The notes: generated from the sequence alone by a model not told the origin. A DNA stretch of 64,000 bases from Phocoena phocoena (GCF_963924675.1 NC_089234.1:58632909-58696908), one strand, 5' to 3'. Counted from the stretch's first letter, positions 1 to 12,142 are shown. Numbers and translations: made by a program.

Positions 1-94
1 AGTTATGGAAAGAGGCAAAATAATTTGATTAAAAATAAAACAAAACTAGAAAACGTTTTCAAAATGATTTAGATACTGGAAGTAAAGAAAAGAA

Positions 95-835
95 TGCATA
101 AACTAGATGAAAAAATGGAGAATTTCAACAGAGGATTAAAATTATAAAAAAGAGTAAACATCTAGAACTGAATAATTTGATATGAGTTTAAGAATTTATT
201 AAGTTTAAATCTAGAATATTCTCTCTATATCTTCCTATTACTTAGCCCCAGACAAGTCTCAGTCATGGAAGTTTGTGGCAGAACAGGGAAAATAAAGCCC
301 CGGCTCTCTGGCTAGAGGACCAAAGAGGAGAACTCCAAGGAACCAAAACTACTAAAACTCTTGAAATATCTGGAAAAAAAGAAAGACTCAGCAAAGAAAT
401 ACAAGATGTAAAGAAGACCAAATAAAAATTAAATAAGTGAAAATTTAAAACTCACTAGATGGACTCAAAAGCAAAATGGAGAAGACAGAACTAAAACTCA
501 GTATGCTTGAAGACAGATCAATAAAAATGTTACAGTCTGAACAACAGAGAGAAAAATGATTTTTTAACATGAACAAATACTCAGATACCTATGAAATAAT
601 ACTAAAAGATCTAACATTTATGTTACCAGAGAGTGTCAGGAGAAGAGAAAAAATGCAGCGCAGAAAAAAGTTTTGAAGAAATAACATCTTATTATTAAAA
701 CTTCCCAAATTTGATTAAAGACACACTCTTACAGGCTTAAGAAGCTCAAAAACCCCAAATATTATAAAGCCAAAGAAATCCATGCCCAGACAAATGAGAA
801 GAACCCAGAGCGTGGAACTAGGTGGAATATCAGTA
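95..835 (+). mobile_element. Ancient L1 relic, ORF1 region
   Basis: The plus strand carries a decayed L1 ORF1-like stretch: an A-rich coiled-coil-coding segment, then a part near 670-780 that resembles the end of L1 ORF1 (text like aacttcccaaatttgat and caagaagctcaaaaaccccaa). No open frame survives. The part at 190-300 does not match and may be a separate insertion or heavy decay. Family within old L1 is not resolved. Confidence 0.6.
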
Positions 836-847
836 TTTAAGAGGAAC

Positions 848-955
848 AGGAGGAAGGAAGGAAGGAAGGAAAGGAGGGAGGGAGGGAGGAGAGGGGAGGA
901 GAGGGGAGGGGAAGGGAGGGGAGGGGAGGGGAGGGGAGGGGAGGGACGAAGGAAG
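848..955. repeat. Purine-only GGAAG/GGGGA simple repeat
   Basis: About 105 bases on the plus strand are almost all purine, moving from GGAA-type units to regular GGGGA units. All three reading frames stay open through it, giving meaningless Arg/Gly/Glu-rich and Pro/Ser/Leu-rich peptides. The tract can in principle form a triplex or G-quadruplex. Confidence 0.95.
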
Positions 956-1069
956 GTCCATCCAGCATAGTCAAATTCCTTACTAAGGACATATAAGACA
1001 AATTTGATACCAATATGGTCAAAATATGATTTTACACTGCAAGGCATCAGGACAGGCAGTGTTCCTCAA

Positions 1070-1275
1070 ACAAAGGCTCTGGTATAGACAGACCTTGCTT
1101 TAACTTCATGTTCATCTAGTAGTCTGACATGGGGCAAGTAATTTATTTTTTAAGACTAGGTTTCCTCATTCATAAAACATGGTATTAAAGACCATATCTG
1201 TTTTTGCATTCCACAATATTTAAGCATAGTGCCTGACATGCCACATACACACCAAAAAATAGTTTGATAAATAAA
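1070..1275 (+). mobile_element. MIR SINE relic
   Basis: Diverged MIR in plus orientation: a part like 'tctgacatggggcaagtaa', the core-like 'ggtttcctcattcataaaa', and a 3' part like 'agtgcctgacatgcc' followed by 'gataaataaatgg'. Order and spacing fit MIR; no target duplication is readable at this age. Confidence 0.75.
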
Positions 1276-1689
1276 TGGATGGATGAACTCTGGAAGGATT
1301 AAATGAGAGTCTTCTTGCTACTGCTGCTGGTGGTGTTGGATTTTTAAGGTACAGATTACCAACCTGTACACATTTTAAGGAAATTAAGTTTTTCTTGAAT
1401 ATTTTTTAAAAGAACCCAATATTGACATTGATTGTGATTTTGCCTATGTCCCAGATACCTACTAGACACGAGGTGGGCTATGAAGGCAAAAAAAAAAAAG
1501 AATGTACAACATTGTTATTAGAGAGAAATTTAACTATAAGACATAAATCTTAGGTTAACACTTAGATATGATGTTACCTGGTGAGAAAAAAATCAGATTA
1601 TTTCTAAACAACTGAGATCAGATAAGATGCTCCTACTTGCTTCCTTTACAACAGGCTCAAGAAGAGAAAAGCCCCTGTGTTTGTAGTGC

Positions 1690-1825
1690 AATATTTCACT
1701 CTTTCATTTATTAACTCTTTATTATCTTTCTTTCAATTAGTATGAATCATTATCACTCTGTTGTGAGTATTATGCCAGTGCCTTGAACATAGTAAGCACT
1801 CAATAAATGTTACCAACTATTTTTA
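1690..1825 (+). mobile_element. MIR or L2 3' end
   Basis: The string 'agtaagcactcaataaatgtt' region near 1790-1812, preceded by 'gtgccttgaacat', is the shared 3' end of MIR and L2. Only the tail is clear, so the two families cannot be separated here. Confidence 0.6.
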
Positions 1826-1829
1826 TAAC

Positions 1830-2190
1830 TATTGAGGAATAATTTAGTTGCTGATTTTTCAAAGAATTTGCAATTTGGCTGCCCTCTAAAAAAAGAACTA
1901 AATGACTGACATCTTTAAAAGTTTAAATTTAAGCCTCACAACATTTCGGAAAAACACTTGAAGCAAAACATCCTCAATCTCTACTAAGTAATGAAGAATA
2001 AAATCTATTGCATGACCCGTTAAACAACTGACCAAATGTCACAGCTATAAAAAACCAAAAACGAATCACATAACAAAGTTGATTCAAAAGCACATGCAAC
2101 ACACAATATTATTTTTTACATTATTGTTAATGCAATTCTCATTTTGATATTACATTTTAAAAGAAGGGTTCTGAAAATTTATCAGTATAG
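1830..2190. other. Unassigned AT-rich DNA
   Basis: No gene, SINE, or LINE text was recognised. The stretch contains short A-rich runs only. Confidence 0.5.
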
Positions 2191-2194
2191 AAGT

Positions 2195-2465
2195 TTTATT
2201 TTATGCATGTCTTTGCAGCAAAAGACACTAAAATCAGTATGAAAAGTGTTTAGAGACTGAGGAGATGTTTTCTTTCATCTTCTGAATACTACCAACAGAG
2301 ATCCCAATAAAGAAAACCACAAGTTTGCTGGAGTTTAAAACATCTGGGGAATAGCTTAAGATATTCATTCTTAAGAGTTCCATGTTAAAGAACAGCCTGA
2401 AGGGTAGATGATAAATCTGCTCTAAAAGTGGAAGTGTGTTTTTAATCCCATTGAATATAAACAGA
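2195..2465 (-). other. Candidate terminal exon (unproven)
   Basis: On the minus strand a pyrimidine-rich tract ending in TTTTTTTAAG (AG at 2467-2466) precedes 76 open codons that stop with TGA at 2236-2234; AATAAA follows at 2200-2195, 34 bases after the stop. The peptide begins LFIFNGIKNTLPLL, has a hydrophobic stretch LVVFFIGISVG near its end, and finishes SKHFSY. I do not recognise the protein. Against it: AT-rich DNA makes such tracts, hydrophobic antisense peptides and AATAAA by chance, no partner exon was found elsewhere in the window, and the frame stays open upstream of the supposed acceptor. Inference only. Confidence 0.18.
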
Positions 2466-2976
2466 CTTAAAAAAAGAAAAAAGGAACTATAATTCAGAAG
2501 TAAAGTACCAAAAGACAAAAATGCTCCATAAAAGAAAACTTGAAAAACAAACACTAGGGCTCAATATATAGGACTTAATTACAAAATAATCATGAGAATA
2601 TAATGATTTTAAAAGTATCAGCAACCAGAAGGTAACTGTCAATAATCCTTTGTAATTGCTAACTGAACAATATTGGGTGATGACTTCAAATTACAAATAT
2701 TCTTGTCAAAGATGTAAACTCTCAAGAGATAGCAATAAGCTCTCAGAAAGCTACTGTAAGGAAAAAATGGATTAATTTATATTAAAAATCTGAAAATGTA
2801 TTGTTCTTTTGAATCAAGATATGAATGTGTTTGTTTCATAAAAGAGTATTTACCAATATATATATTATAGAACGTATCAAGGCATGTTATATGAGATCCT
2901 AAAACTCTTATTTCTCACAGAATTTAAAATAAAACTGCCCATGAAGCTTAGTAATTTGCAGAAGGTATTCATACTC

Positions 2977-3309
2977 TTTTTTTTTTTTACTTAATTAATC
3001 TATTTTTGGCTGCATCTGGGTCTTCTTTGCTGCGTGCGGGCTTTCTCTAATTGTGGCGAGTGGGGGCTACTCTTCATTGCAGTGCGCAGGCTTCTAACTG
3101 CAGTGGCTTCTCTTGTTGCAGAGCATGGGCTCTAGGCATGTGGGCTTCAGCAGTTGTGGTTCACGGGCTCTAGAGCACAGGCTCAGTAGTTGTGGCACAC
3201 GGGCTTGGTTGCTCTGTGGCATGTGGGATCTTCCCGGACCAGGGCTCAAACCCGTGTCCCCTGCATTGGCAGACAGATTCTTAACCACTGCCCCACCAGG
3301 GAAGTCCCC
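2977..3309 (-). mobile_element. CHR-type SINE, long form
   Basis: Full-length long-form SINE on the minus strand: poly(T) at the left, body with the repeated 'agttgtggc' modules, tRNA-like head at the right ending 'accagggaagtcccc'. RNA polymerase III A-box-like and B-box-like text lies in the head. Target duplication is not convincing (ATACTC versus GTACTG). Confidence 0.95.
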
Positions 3310-3739
3310 GTACTGTTTTTTAAAACAACCGCCAGCATTAGACTCAGCATAATGTGGAATAAAAATCCTTTTCAGTATATACTGGATTTCAGAAGTAAAA
3401 AACTTTGAACAACGGTCATCAGTCAATTTGGAAGCAAAAGCAAACAAAAAATGGTAAAGAAGGCAAAGCTGTGAATTCCAAAGTTAGACAGCTACTACAG
3501 AAGAGTGTTTGTTGCAAGAAACCCTATAGGATATACTCTACTGACATATTAACAAGTGAATCTTGTTTCCAACACTTCAGAGATTTAAATTACATTACAT
3601 AGACAACAAACTTCTCCAAATTTGAACATTTTTAGTATTTTCTAAATGCAAGAACTGTAAAATGAGAATAAAAGACAATCAATTCAATGCATAACTGGTT
3701 TCTAATTAGACATACTATTATTCCTTCAGGGGGAGAGTG

Positions 3740-6036
3740 GGTTCAGAAAAGTTTCTCTGTAAGAAGTCAGGTAATAAATATTTTGGGCTTTGTGGATCCA
3801 CATAAAGAGAAAAACAAATGATAACAGTATTATTTAGGTAGTTATAAAATAAGAGAAAAGAATTTCCAAAAAATTTTTGGTAATTCAGGTCTACTATTAG
3901 TAGCAGAACTAATTCTTTTATGGGGAATAACATTTCATTTAATGGGTGTTCAAAGTTACTGCTCGATATCCTCAAAAATCACTGCAAATGTTCACCTACT
4001 AACACTGATCTATAATGAGATTTTACATATTTCAACTTTGAACATGTTTTTTCACACAGATATACTGCCAAATACTGATATCAATCCACAAGCACATGAT
4101 TTTAATTGAGTATATTAATCACTTAGAAGGCATTCACAGAATTCTATTACAGAGGTCTCTTGATATTTGCCTTTTAGCATGTCACCACATTTTAGATCAA
4201 TCACTTCTAACTCAAGGTTAGGTAGAGGCTCCTGAACTGCATGGTTGGAAGATTCCGAAATAAGGAAGTTTCTTTGCACTTCCATCAAGGTCTGAAAAAT
4301 ACTGTTGGAACTGTAGTTTCAGCCTGGAAAATATGTCTGCTACAAATCTGTGTGTGAATGGAGATATCACTCTTTGCTTTGGCTTCTGACAGAATGTGAT
4401 GTATACAGATTGATACTACTTGTAATTCAAACTACCTCAGTCGCTGTCAAATGACTACCATGGTATAAGTTTCACATATAAGAGCTGGTTTGCCTCATAA
4501 TTAAGAAACACTATCAATTATATCGGTAAGAAACAATATAAAGACTGAAGCAAAAGGTAATGTTCAAGCCATTCAGTGTTCCGTAAGAGTAGTAAAACGA
4601 GCGTGTTCATGTCTAGAAAAATTTGAAGCTTGACCGTGAGGTCAAAAAACTGTAATTATCAAACTTACGGGGGTAGGCCATGTGAAATAGCTCAAATTTC
4701 TGACAAAAACTGGAACTCTCTCTTCATGAAATCAAATGAAGTTCACTATTTATATTACTGGTTCAATAATAAATGACAGACACAAATGTTTTCCACAATT
4801 TTGTAATCATAGTAATAACAATGAATAAGCATAGGCTTTAAAAACTTTACATTTTCACAAACTTTATAAATTTGTCCAAATAACTTTTTCTCTGTTCCAC
4901 AATTATTTTTACCGCCATCACTTGTAACACATCTTAATATTCTACTTCAGACTATACTGAAATAATGTTGTCAACTTCTTTGAAAATAATCTTGCCTGCA
5001 GTTGTTCTACAAACACTTATCATGGAGGCTAATTAATTCTTCAGTCATTTGAAACTTAGCATTACCTCTTTGAATACACAACTGAACACTCTCAGTAAAC
5101 ATCTATTGACTCATCAAGAGTCAGGAAAACCAGTCAAAATCATTATCCTATTCTTTAATTGACTACTGATGTTGCTACCAATGTCCTAGATCCTTAAAGC
5201 AATTATTGTCGCCAAAAGGCTAATAGTCTTCAACAAATTTATTTTTTCTGAACACATTTCTTTGGCTACTACAAAAAAACACAGTTTAATTAGCTCACCA
5301 TTGGTAAGTGGCTCTCTTTGCTTGGCTAACAAATGAGCCATTCCTCACCTTACTTTGACTGCCAACTCATTTTCACCATTTTTGTACTTGTGGAAAAAAT
5401 CTGCTATGATGAAATATTTAAAATTTTCTAACTTTTATGAGAGTTGCTTTCCTGTGTTTGGAATGTAAGTACTTAGCCTGGTAATGGCAATGTATATTAT
5501 ATTCTTTTAATAGAGCATAATAAACACAATGTTTTACCATCTAGTTTAATAAAATAATCCACAGTCCATGCTCCCTTAAAGCCATAAGATTCAAAGCCCC
5601 CTTTTCTCTCCTTTTCTTGTTTTGACGTAATGGGATACGCAACAGTAATGAAAAGTAAAGTGTATGGCACAGCAATATGCATGACACCTGAAACACTACT
5701 GAATCACAACTGCATCACTGAGATGTGCAGTGTGTCAGGCAGCAGTGTGAATGAAGCAATCAATGAGAATACCACATCAAATCTCTACTGCAACTACTCA
5801 ACTCAGCCACAGTGGTGGGAAAGCAACCACAGACAATACATAAATGAATGTTTATGATATAGTTTAATAAACTTTAATTATGGACACTGAAATTTGTACT
5901 TCATATAACTTTCATGTCATAAAATATTATTCTTTTCCCCCCTAGTCATTAAAAAATATAAAAACCATTCTTAGCTTATAGACCATACAAAAACAGGTGA
6001 TGGCACAGATTTGTCCCACAGGCTTTACCAATCCCT
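3740..6036 (-). mobile_element. Decayed autonomous hAT-Charlie DNA transposon
   Basis: Both ends look like one hAT-Charlie family: the left end (3745-3800) reads like 'aagtttctctgtaa' then 'aataaatattttgggctttg', and the right end (5780-6036) like 'tgcaactactcaactcagcc', 'accacagacaatacataaa' and 'acaaaaacaggtgatggc'. Between them, about 5390-4600 on the minus strand, are transposase remnants: a peptide reading ENELAVKV, then LLAKQRE, LTNGELIKLCFFVVAKEMC, with frameshifts and stops. That text matches the ZBED/FAM200-type hAT transposase family. Size about 2.3 kb fits an internally decayed autonomous copy. No intact frame remains, so it is inactive. The exact Charlie subfamily was not assigned. 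Confidence 0.75.
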
Positions 6037-6044
6037 GCTTTAGA

Positions 6045-6180
6045 GAAATCACTTAATCACTTGGGCTCAGTTCACTCTTCTGAAACATGAAAATAAAATA
6101 ATGACTGTTGTATCTACCACAGGGGGCTAAATATGTGACCAGGTTCTGAAACTATAAATGAGTGTCTAAGTGTCAACTAA
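6045..6180 (+). mobile_element. MIR SINE relic
   Basis: Plus-strand MIR core: 'cacttaatcacttgggctcag', then 'ctcttctgaaacatgaaaat' and 'aataatgactgttg'. Diverged, ends not sharp. Confidence 0.6.
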
Positions 6181-6189
6181 TTCTATTTT

Positions 6190-6320
6190 GCATTCACAAA
6201 ATATTGGCTGTACAGCATTCAATGTATTATGTCAGGCAGTACAGAGCACATAATGAGCATATAACATGGTCCATATCTTCTATTTTCATTGAGTTTATAA
6301 TATAAGTGAGAAAATACAAC
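6190..6320 (-). mobile_element. L2 3' end, reverse
   Basis: The order 'attcacaaaatattggctg', 'attatgtcaggcagtacag', 'catggtccatatctt', 'gagtttataatataagtgag' is the reverse complement of an L2 3' end. Moderately diverged. Confidence 0.6.
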
Positions 6321-6639
6321 ATAACTAAAAGAAATGCTGAATAGCCTGTATGAAATACAAGATGAAGTCAATTCAATTCCATAAACATAAAACAAACACT
6401 TAGCCTTTACCTTGCACTGACACTAACTGGCACTTCAGAAATTCACTATGCACACATGAAACACATACACTTCACCCATAAACTCTTTGAACAAGATACA
6501 TTTTTCAGCAACCAATCTTTCCTAGAGCTTGTTCCATAACAACCAGCACCTACAGTCTACCTCTTTTCAGTGGTTTCATAGCTTCCCACTGCATAGCTAC
6601 ATAAACATATAGGTGTTTTCTAAGCTTTTTTTTTTTTTC

Positions 6640-7115
6640 TTTTACAGCTAACAAGGGAACCAACATCCTTATGCATACATAAAATTCACAGATCAAACAG
6701 CTTTTAAAATTTTGATAAATATAAATTGTGCCTTCAAAGAGGTTGTGGCAGTTTATATCCCCACCATATTATGCAAGTGCCTATTCTCTATATCCTTGCC
6801 AATATATTATATAAGAATTATCAGAATATGTTTATTTTGAATTCCTCTTATGAGAGAGGATGAACATCCTTTCATATGCTTAAGTGCCATTAATATTAAC
6901 TTTCCTATCCATCATCTATCTGTACATAGACATTGCTCATTTTTAATATGTAACTGTTGCTCTTTTCATATTGACTTCTAGAAGCTCTTTACATATTAAA
7001 GAAGTAGGACCTGGACTCTGATTTAATTGGCAACTATTTTAATCAGTTTGTAAATTGTCTTCTGACTTCATGCAAACTTTTTGCCATGTATAAAAAAAAT
7101 GTATTTTTTTAATGG
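6640..7115 (-). mobile_element. L1 fragment (end of ORF2), reverse
   Basis: Reverse-strand L1 text: 'cagtttatatccccaccat', 'tatccttgccaatat', 'gatgaacatcctttcatatg', 'tctagaagctctttacatatt'. This is the antisense of the L1 ORF2 3' part. Heavily mutated. Confidence 0.75.
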
Positions 7116-7119
7116 TCAA

Positions 7120-8985
7120 GTGTCTATTCCAGAAGGTAAAAAAAAAGAACTGCAAACTAAACCTAAAGGAAGTAGAAAAAGAAAATAACAAAGAGCTAAA
7201 TAAGTAGAAACAGAAAACAAGCATGCTCTGTAGGGGAACAACAAAGCCAAAGTTGGTTTTTGAAAAGGTTTATAAAATTGATAAACCCTTAGGAGTAACA
7301 AATAACCAGTAGCAGAAACGCAAAAGGGTATATCTTCATAGATTATATACAAATTAAGAGAATCACAGGAAGATACGATGAACGAGGGTATGCCAACACA
7401 TTTTAATATTTAGACAAAATGTACTAATACTTATAAATACAAACCTTACCAAAAGTGACATAAGAATAAATAGAAAAATATAAAAAGTCCTTTACCTATT
7501 ATTATCATTATTTTTTTTTTTTAAAGAAGATGTTGGGGGTAGGAGTTTATTAATTAACTTATTTTTTTTTGCTATGTTGGGTCTTCGTTTCTGTGTGAGG
7601 GCTTTCTCTAGTTGTGGCAAGCGAGGGCCACTCTTCATCGCGGTGCGTGGGCCTCTCACTATTGCGGCCTCTCTTGTTGCGGAGCACAGGCTTCAGACAC
7701 GCAGGCTCAGTAGTTGTGGCTCATGGACCTAGTTGCTCCGCGGCATGTGGGATCCTCCCAGACCAGGGCTCGAACCCGTGTCCCCTGCATTAGCAGGCAG
7801 ATTCTCAACCACTGAACCACCAGGGAAGCCCCCTTTACCTATTTTTAATGGAATATTCCCACAAAGAAAACTCCAGGTCGAGATAGCATTATCACTAAAT
7901 TCTACACAACATTTTAGAATGAAGTAACACCAACGAGAGTCAAAATCATAGAGTAAATACAGAGAAGAACACCAAAAGGAGTATACAGATTAAAATGAAG
8001 AATATTTACTTACAAAAAGATACCTTTAAAAGAGTGAAAAGGCAAGTATCAAAGCCACAGAGGGCATCTGCCAACCAAAAGGGGCCATAACCTGAATATA
8101 TGGAAATTTCCTATGAATCAATCAAATATTATTAAACACCCAAGGGAAAACTGGAGGAAAGAACTTAAACATGCAATGCACAGACAAGTATATACAAACA
8201 GTAAATAAACAAAAGAGAAAATGCTTAACTTCAACAGTGATCATGGTCAAGGAAATACAATTAAACAGTAATGAGACATCACAACCCACCCAACTGTATG
8301 GCTAAAACAAAAGTTTAAAGACTGAAAACACCAGTGGGAAAACTAAAATTCTCAGTCCTGATGATGGGAATACAAAACTCTGGAAATCTTTTTGATGATA
8401 TCTAGTAAAATTTAAGACAAGCATACTCAGTGACCCAGTATTTCCAATGCTACATATAATTCCAATAGAAATGTGTGCACACGAACACCAAAAGATACAT
8501 ACAATAATGTTCATCACTAGCATTATTTCAAATAGAGCCATACTAGAAACAACCCAAACATCCATCGACAGTAGAATACAAAAGTAAACTAAGATGGATT
8601 TTTACAGTGGAATAGGACATAGAAGAGACAGTGAATAAAGCACTACTACCAAAAATGATGTGGATAAATCACACAAAGATGAGCCAGAGAAGCAAGAGAC
8701 AAAAAATACATACTATATGATTCCATTTATTTAAAGTTCAAAAACAGCAAAACTACTCTCTGGTGTTTAAGTCAGGATAGTGGATACCTTTGGGGAAGAA
8801 AGAGGGGGACCAGGGGTGCTTCTGGGCTGCTGGCCAAGTTCTATTTCTAGAACTGGATGGCAGTTAAACAGTATGTTTACTCTGCGGTAATTCTTTCAGG
8901 TGTACACTTATGATTTGTACCATTTTCTATGTGTGTTATACTTCAATTCATAAAAAGTTAATAAAAGAATGAATCTTGAGTTTTG
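7120..8985 (+). mobile_element. Ancient L1, ORF2 fragment to 3' end
   Basis: Plus-strand old L1 cut by the SINE at 7501-7831. The left part reads like ORF2 ('aaagttggtttttgaaaagg', 'aaaattgataaaccctta'); sequence resumes after the SINE at 'cacaaagaaaactccaggtc', just as an ORF2 should. The 3' part includes 'aacaacccaaacatccatcg', 'tatatgattccatttattta', a G-rich piece near 8790-8830 and an ending 'tatacttcaattcataaaaag'. All frames are broken; there appear to be internal deletions. Resembles the L1M group. Confidence 0.85.
7501..7831 (-). mobile_element. CHR-type SINE, long form, in L1
   Basis: Long-form SINE, minus strand, inserted in an older L1. A perfect 12-base target duplication CCTTTACCTATT lies at 7489-7500 and 7832-7843. 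The poly(T)/T-rich left end spans about 7510-7572 and includes a unit not seen in other copies (gaagatgttgggggtaggag). Confidence 0.95.
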
Positions 8986-8989
8986 AAAA

Positions 8990-9690
8990 TGTACTTTTAG
9001 CATCTATGAAAATAATCATATAAAATGTCTCCAAAAACATACTAATATAGTGTATTATTTTGATTCAATAAAAAGATTACAACCACAGTAAATTAAATGG
9101 GGGAATTTTAACATAAAGGATTAACTATGATAAAAGAGTAACTATAAGATACAAGAAAGCTCCATATGGTACTGTAGGGCTGACTGAAAAATGCCTAAGG
9201 AAGGAAAAACGTGTAAAGGATCACACTTCACTTCAGAAGGTGTAGTTCAGCCACCAGATAGCAGGGTTCATTGGTTTAGCTGGTCTGGAGTTGATGAGTG
9301 AACAATAGTAACCTCTGGGAAGCAGCTGGGGACAGCATGGTAAATGATATTCATAGATTCACTAATTCTGAATGATCATTTCATTTTAGAATAAACCCCA
9401 CTGGTACTACTCTCTTGATATTTAGTTGTACTCTGTTTATGTTGCTGTTAATTTATCATTTATGGTTCTTTGTATATAGAAAAGTATAAAAAATACTTTT
9501 TATGTATCAATTCTATAATCCTCCACCAAGTAAATGTTGTTTCTAATTATTTGTCAGTTCACTTTTTTTGAGTTTTACAAAAACACAGTCATTTCACCTG
9601 CAAATAATATTTCCTTTCTTTACCATTTCTATACCTTATTTTTATCAGACCATCATGATCTAACCTTTGTTTTTAAAAACAACACATCTG
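8990..9690. other. Unassigned AT-rich DNA
   Basis: No feature recognised with confidence. The block contains several short A- or T-rich runs and no usable open frame. Confidence 0.5.
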
Positions 9691-9845
9691 CTGTGCCAAG
9701 AACATAATGAAGGTGGGAAGGATGGAAAAAGAGAGACTAACAGAGACTATTATAACAACCTAAGCAAAGAATGATGGTGGCACAAAGCAAGGGACAGATG
9801 CCTGTAGTGCTGTTGATGGTTAAGAAGTGACTACAGACCAGAGGG
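9690..9845 (-). mobile_element. L2 fragment, left half
   Basis: Text such as 'ctattataacaacctaagca' and 'aagaatgatggtggcac' is the reverse complement of the L2 reverse-transcriptase C-terminal coding part. Its continuation is found at 15105-15345, so the L1 between them inserted into this L2. Confidence 0.7.
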
Positions 9846-9924
9846 CAGACAGCGGAAACAAGAAGAACTACAATTCTGCAGCCTGTGGAAGGAAAACCAC
9901 ATTCACAGAAAGGTAGAAAAAATG

Positions 9925-10808
9925 AAAAGGCAGAGAAACAACTAAATGGAGTGGAAACAGGCAATCTTCCTGAAAAAGAATTGAGAATACCGATAGTGAA
10001 GATGCATTAAGACCTCGGAAAAACAATGGAGCCAAAGATTGAGAAAATGCAAGACATGTTTAACAAAGAGGTAGAAGAATGAAAGAACACACACCTAGAA
10101 GAATTAAAGAACAAACAAACAGATGAACAATACAATAACTGAAATGAAAAATACACTAGAAGGAATCAATAACAGAATAACTGAGGCAGAAAAACGGATG
10201 AGTGACTGGGAAGACAGAATGGTGGAATTCACCGCCATGGAACAGAATAAAGAAAAAAGAATGAAAAGAAATGAAGACAGCCTAAGAGACCTCTGGAACA
10301 ACATTAAACGCAACAACATTCGCACTATAGGGGTCCCAAAAGGAGAAGAGAGACAGAAAGGACCGGAGAAAATATCTGAAGAGATTGTAGTAGAAAACTT
10401 CCCTAACATGGGAAACGAAATAGCCACCCAAGGCCAGGAAGCACAGAGATTTCCAGGCAGGATAAATCAAAAAGAAACACACCAAGACACACAGTAATCA
10501 AACTGACAAAAAGTAAAGACAAAGAGAAATTACTGAAAGCAACAAGTGAAAAAAGACAAATAACATACAAAGGAACTCCCATAAGGTTAATAGCTGATTT
10601 CTCAGCAGAAACTCTACAAGCCAGAAAGGAGTGGCATGATACATTTAAAGTGATGAAATGGAAGAACCTACAACGAAGATTACTCTACCCAGCAAGAATC
10701 TCATTCAGATTTGACAGAGAACTCAAAAGCTTTACAGACAAACAAAAGCTAAGAGAACTCAGCACCACCAAATCAGTGCTAAAACAAATGCTAAAGGAAC
10801 TTCTCTAA
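9925..10808 (+). pseudogene. L1 ORF1 remnant
   Basis: ORF1 encodes the trimeric RNA-binding chaperone of L1. The coiled-coil part is readable at 10123-10497 (MNNTITEMKNTLEGINNR, ITEAEKRMSDWEDRM, then the RRM-side text NIKRNNIRTIGVPKGEE). A one-base change of register near 10080-10122 (tgaaagaac, stop) separates it from the upstream part, and a further shift follows near 10497. The expected C-terminus ends at TAA 10806-10808. Usual full length is near 350 residues; here no frame exceeds 124. Confidence 0.9.
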
Positions 10809-11904
10809 GTAGGAAACACAAAAGAAGAAAAGGAACTCCAAAAACAACCCATAACAATTAAGAAAATAGTAAAAGGAACATGCATATCCATAATTACCTT
10901 AAACGTGAACGGATTAAATCCTCCAACCAAAAGACACAGGCTCACTGAATGGATACAGAAACAAGACCCATATATATTCTGTCTACAAGAGACCCACTTC
11001 AGACCTAGGGACACATACAGACTGAAAGTCAGAAGATGGAAAAAGATATTCCATGCAAATGGAAATCAAAAGAAAGCCGGACTAGCAATACTCATATCTG
11101 ATAAAATAGACTTTAAATTAAAAAATGTTACAAAAGGCAAGGAAAAAAACTATATAATGATCAAGAAGACATAATAGTTATGTCTTCAAGAAGATATAAC
11201 AATTATAAATATATATGCTCCCAACATAGGAGCACATCAATACATAAGGAAACTGCTAACAGCTATAAAAGAGGAAATCGACAGCAACACGAGTGGGGAA
11301 ATTTAACACTTCACTTACACCAATGGACAGATCATCCAGACAGAAAATTAATAAGGAAACACAAGCTTTAAATGACACAATAGACCAGATAGATTTAATT
11401 GATATTTATAGGACATTCCATGCAAAAACAGATTACACTTTCTTCTCAAGTGCACATGGAACAGTCTCAAAGATAGATCACATCTTGAGTCACAAACCAA
11501 GCCTTGCTAAATTTAAGAAAACTGAAATCATATCAAGCATCTTTTCCAATAACAATGCTATAAGATTAGAAATCAATAACAGGAGAAAAAACACAACCAC
11601 ATGGAGGCTAAACAATGTTACAAAATAACCAAGACATCGCTGAAGAAATCAAAGAGGAAATCAGAAAATACCAAGAGACAAATTACAACAAACACACGAT
11701 GATCCAAAACCTATGGGATGCAGCAAAAGCAGTTCTAAGAGGAAAGTTCATAGCAATACAATCCTATCTCAAGAAACAACAAACATATCAAATAAACAAT
11801 CTAAACTTACACCGAAAGGAACTAGAGAAAGAAGTACAAACAAAACTCAAAGTCAGTAGAAGAAAAGAAATCATAAAGATCAGAGCAGAAATAAATGAAA
11901 TAGA

Positions 11905-12105
11905 GGTCTTCCCTGGTGGCGCAGTGGTTGAGAGTCTGCCTGCCGATGCAGGGGACACGGGTTCGTGCCCCAATCCAGGAAGATCCCACATGCCGTGGAG
12001 CAGCTGGGCCTGTGAACCATGGCCGCTGAGTCTGTGCCTCCAGAGCCTGTGCTCCGCAACGGGAGAGGCCACAACAGTGAGAGGCCCGCATACCACACAC
12101 ACACA

Positions 12106-12142
<37 letters not shown>
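11905..12142 (+). mobile_element. CHR-type SINE, short form, in L1 ORF2
   Basis: Short-form (internally deleted) SINE on the plus strand. A perfect 18-base target duplication AGAAATAAATGAAATAGA occurs at 11887-11904 and 12143-12160. A-box-like 'tggcgcagtgg' and B-box-like 'gggttcgtgcccc' are intact. Its tail is an (AC)n run rather than poly(A). Confidence 0.97.
12094..12140. repeat. (AC)n microsatellite in a SINE tail
   Basis: AC dinucleotides with one AAAC interruption near 12109, occupying exactly where the SINE poly(A) tail would be. Confidence 0.95.

Noticed and set aside
5497..5857. Small frames on both strands (61 and 75 codons)
   Set aside because: Inside the hAT-Charlie relic and too short and unlike transposase to be genes.
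11905..12142. tRNA gene suggested by A-box and B-box text in SINE heads
   Set aside because: The tRNA-like heads belong to SINEs with tails and target duplications; they lack a proper anticodon arm and acceptor end for a functional tRNA. The same applies to all other copies.
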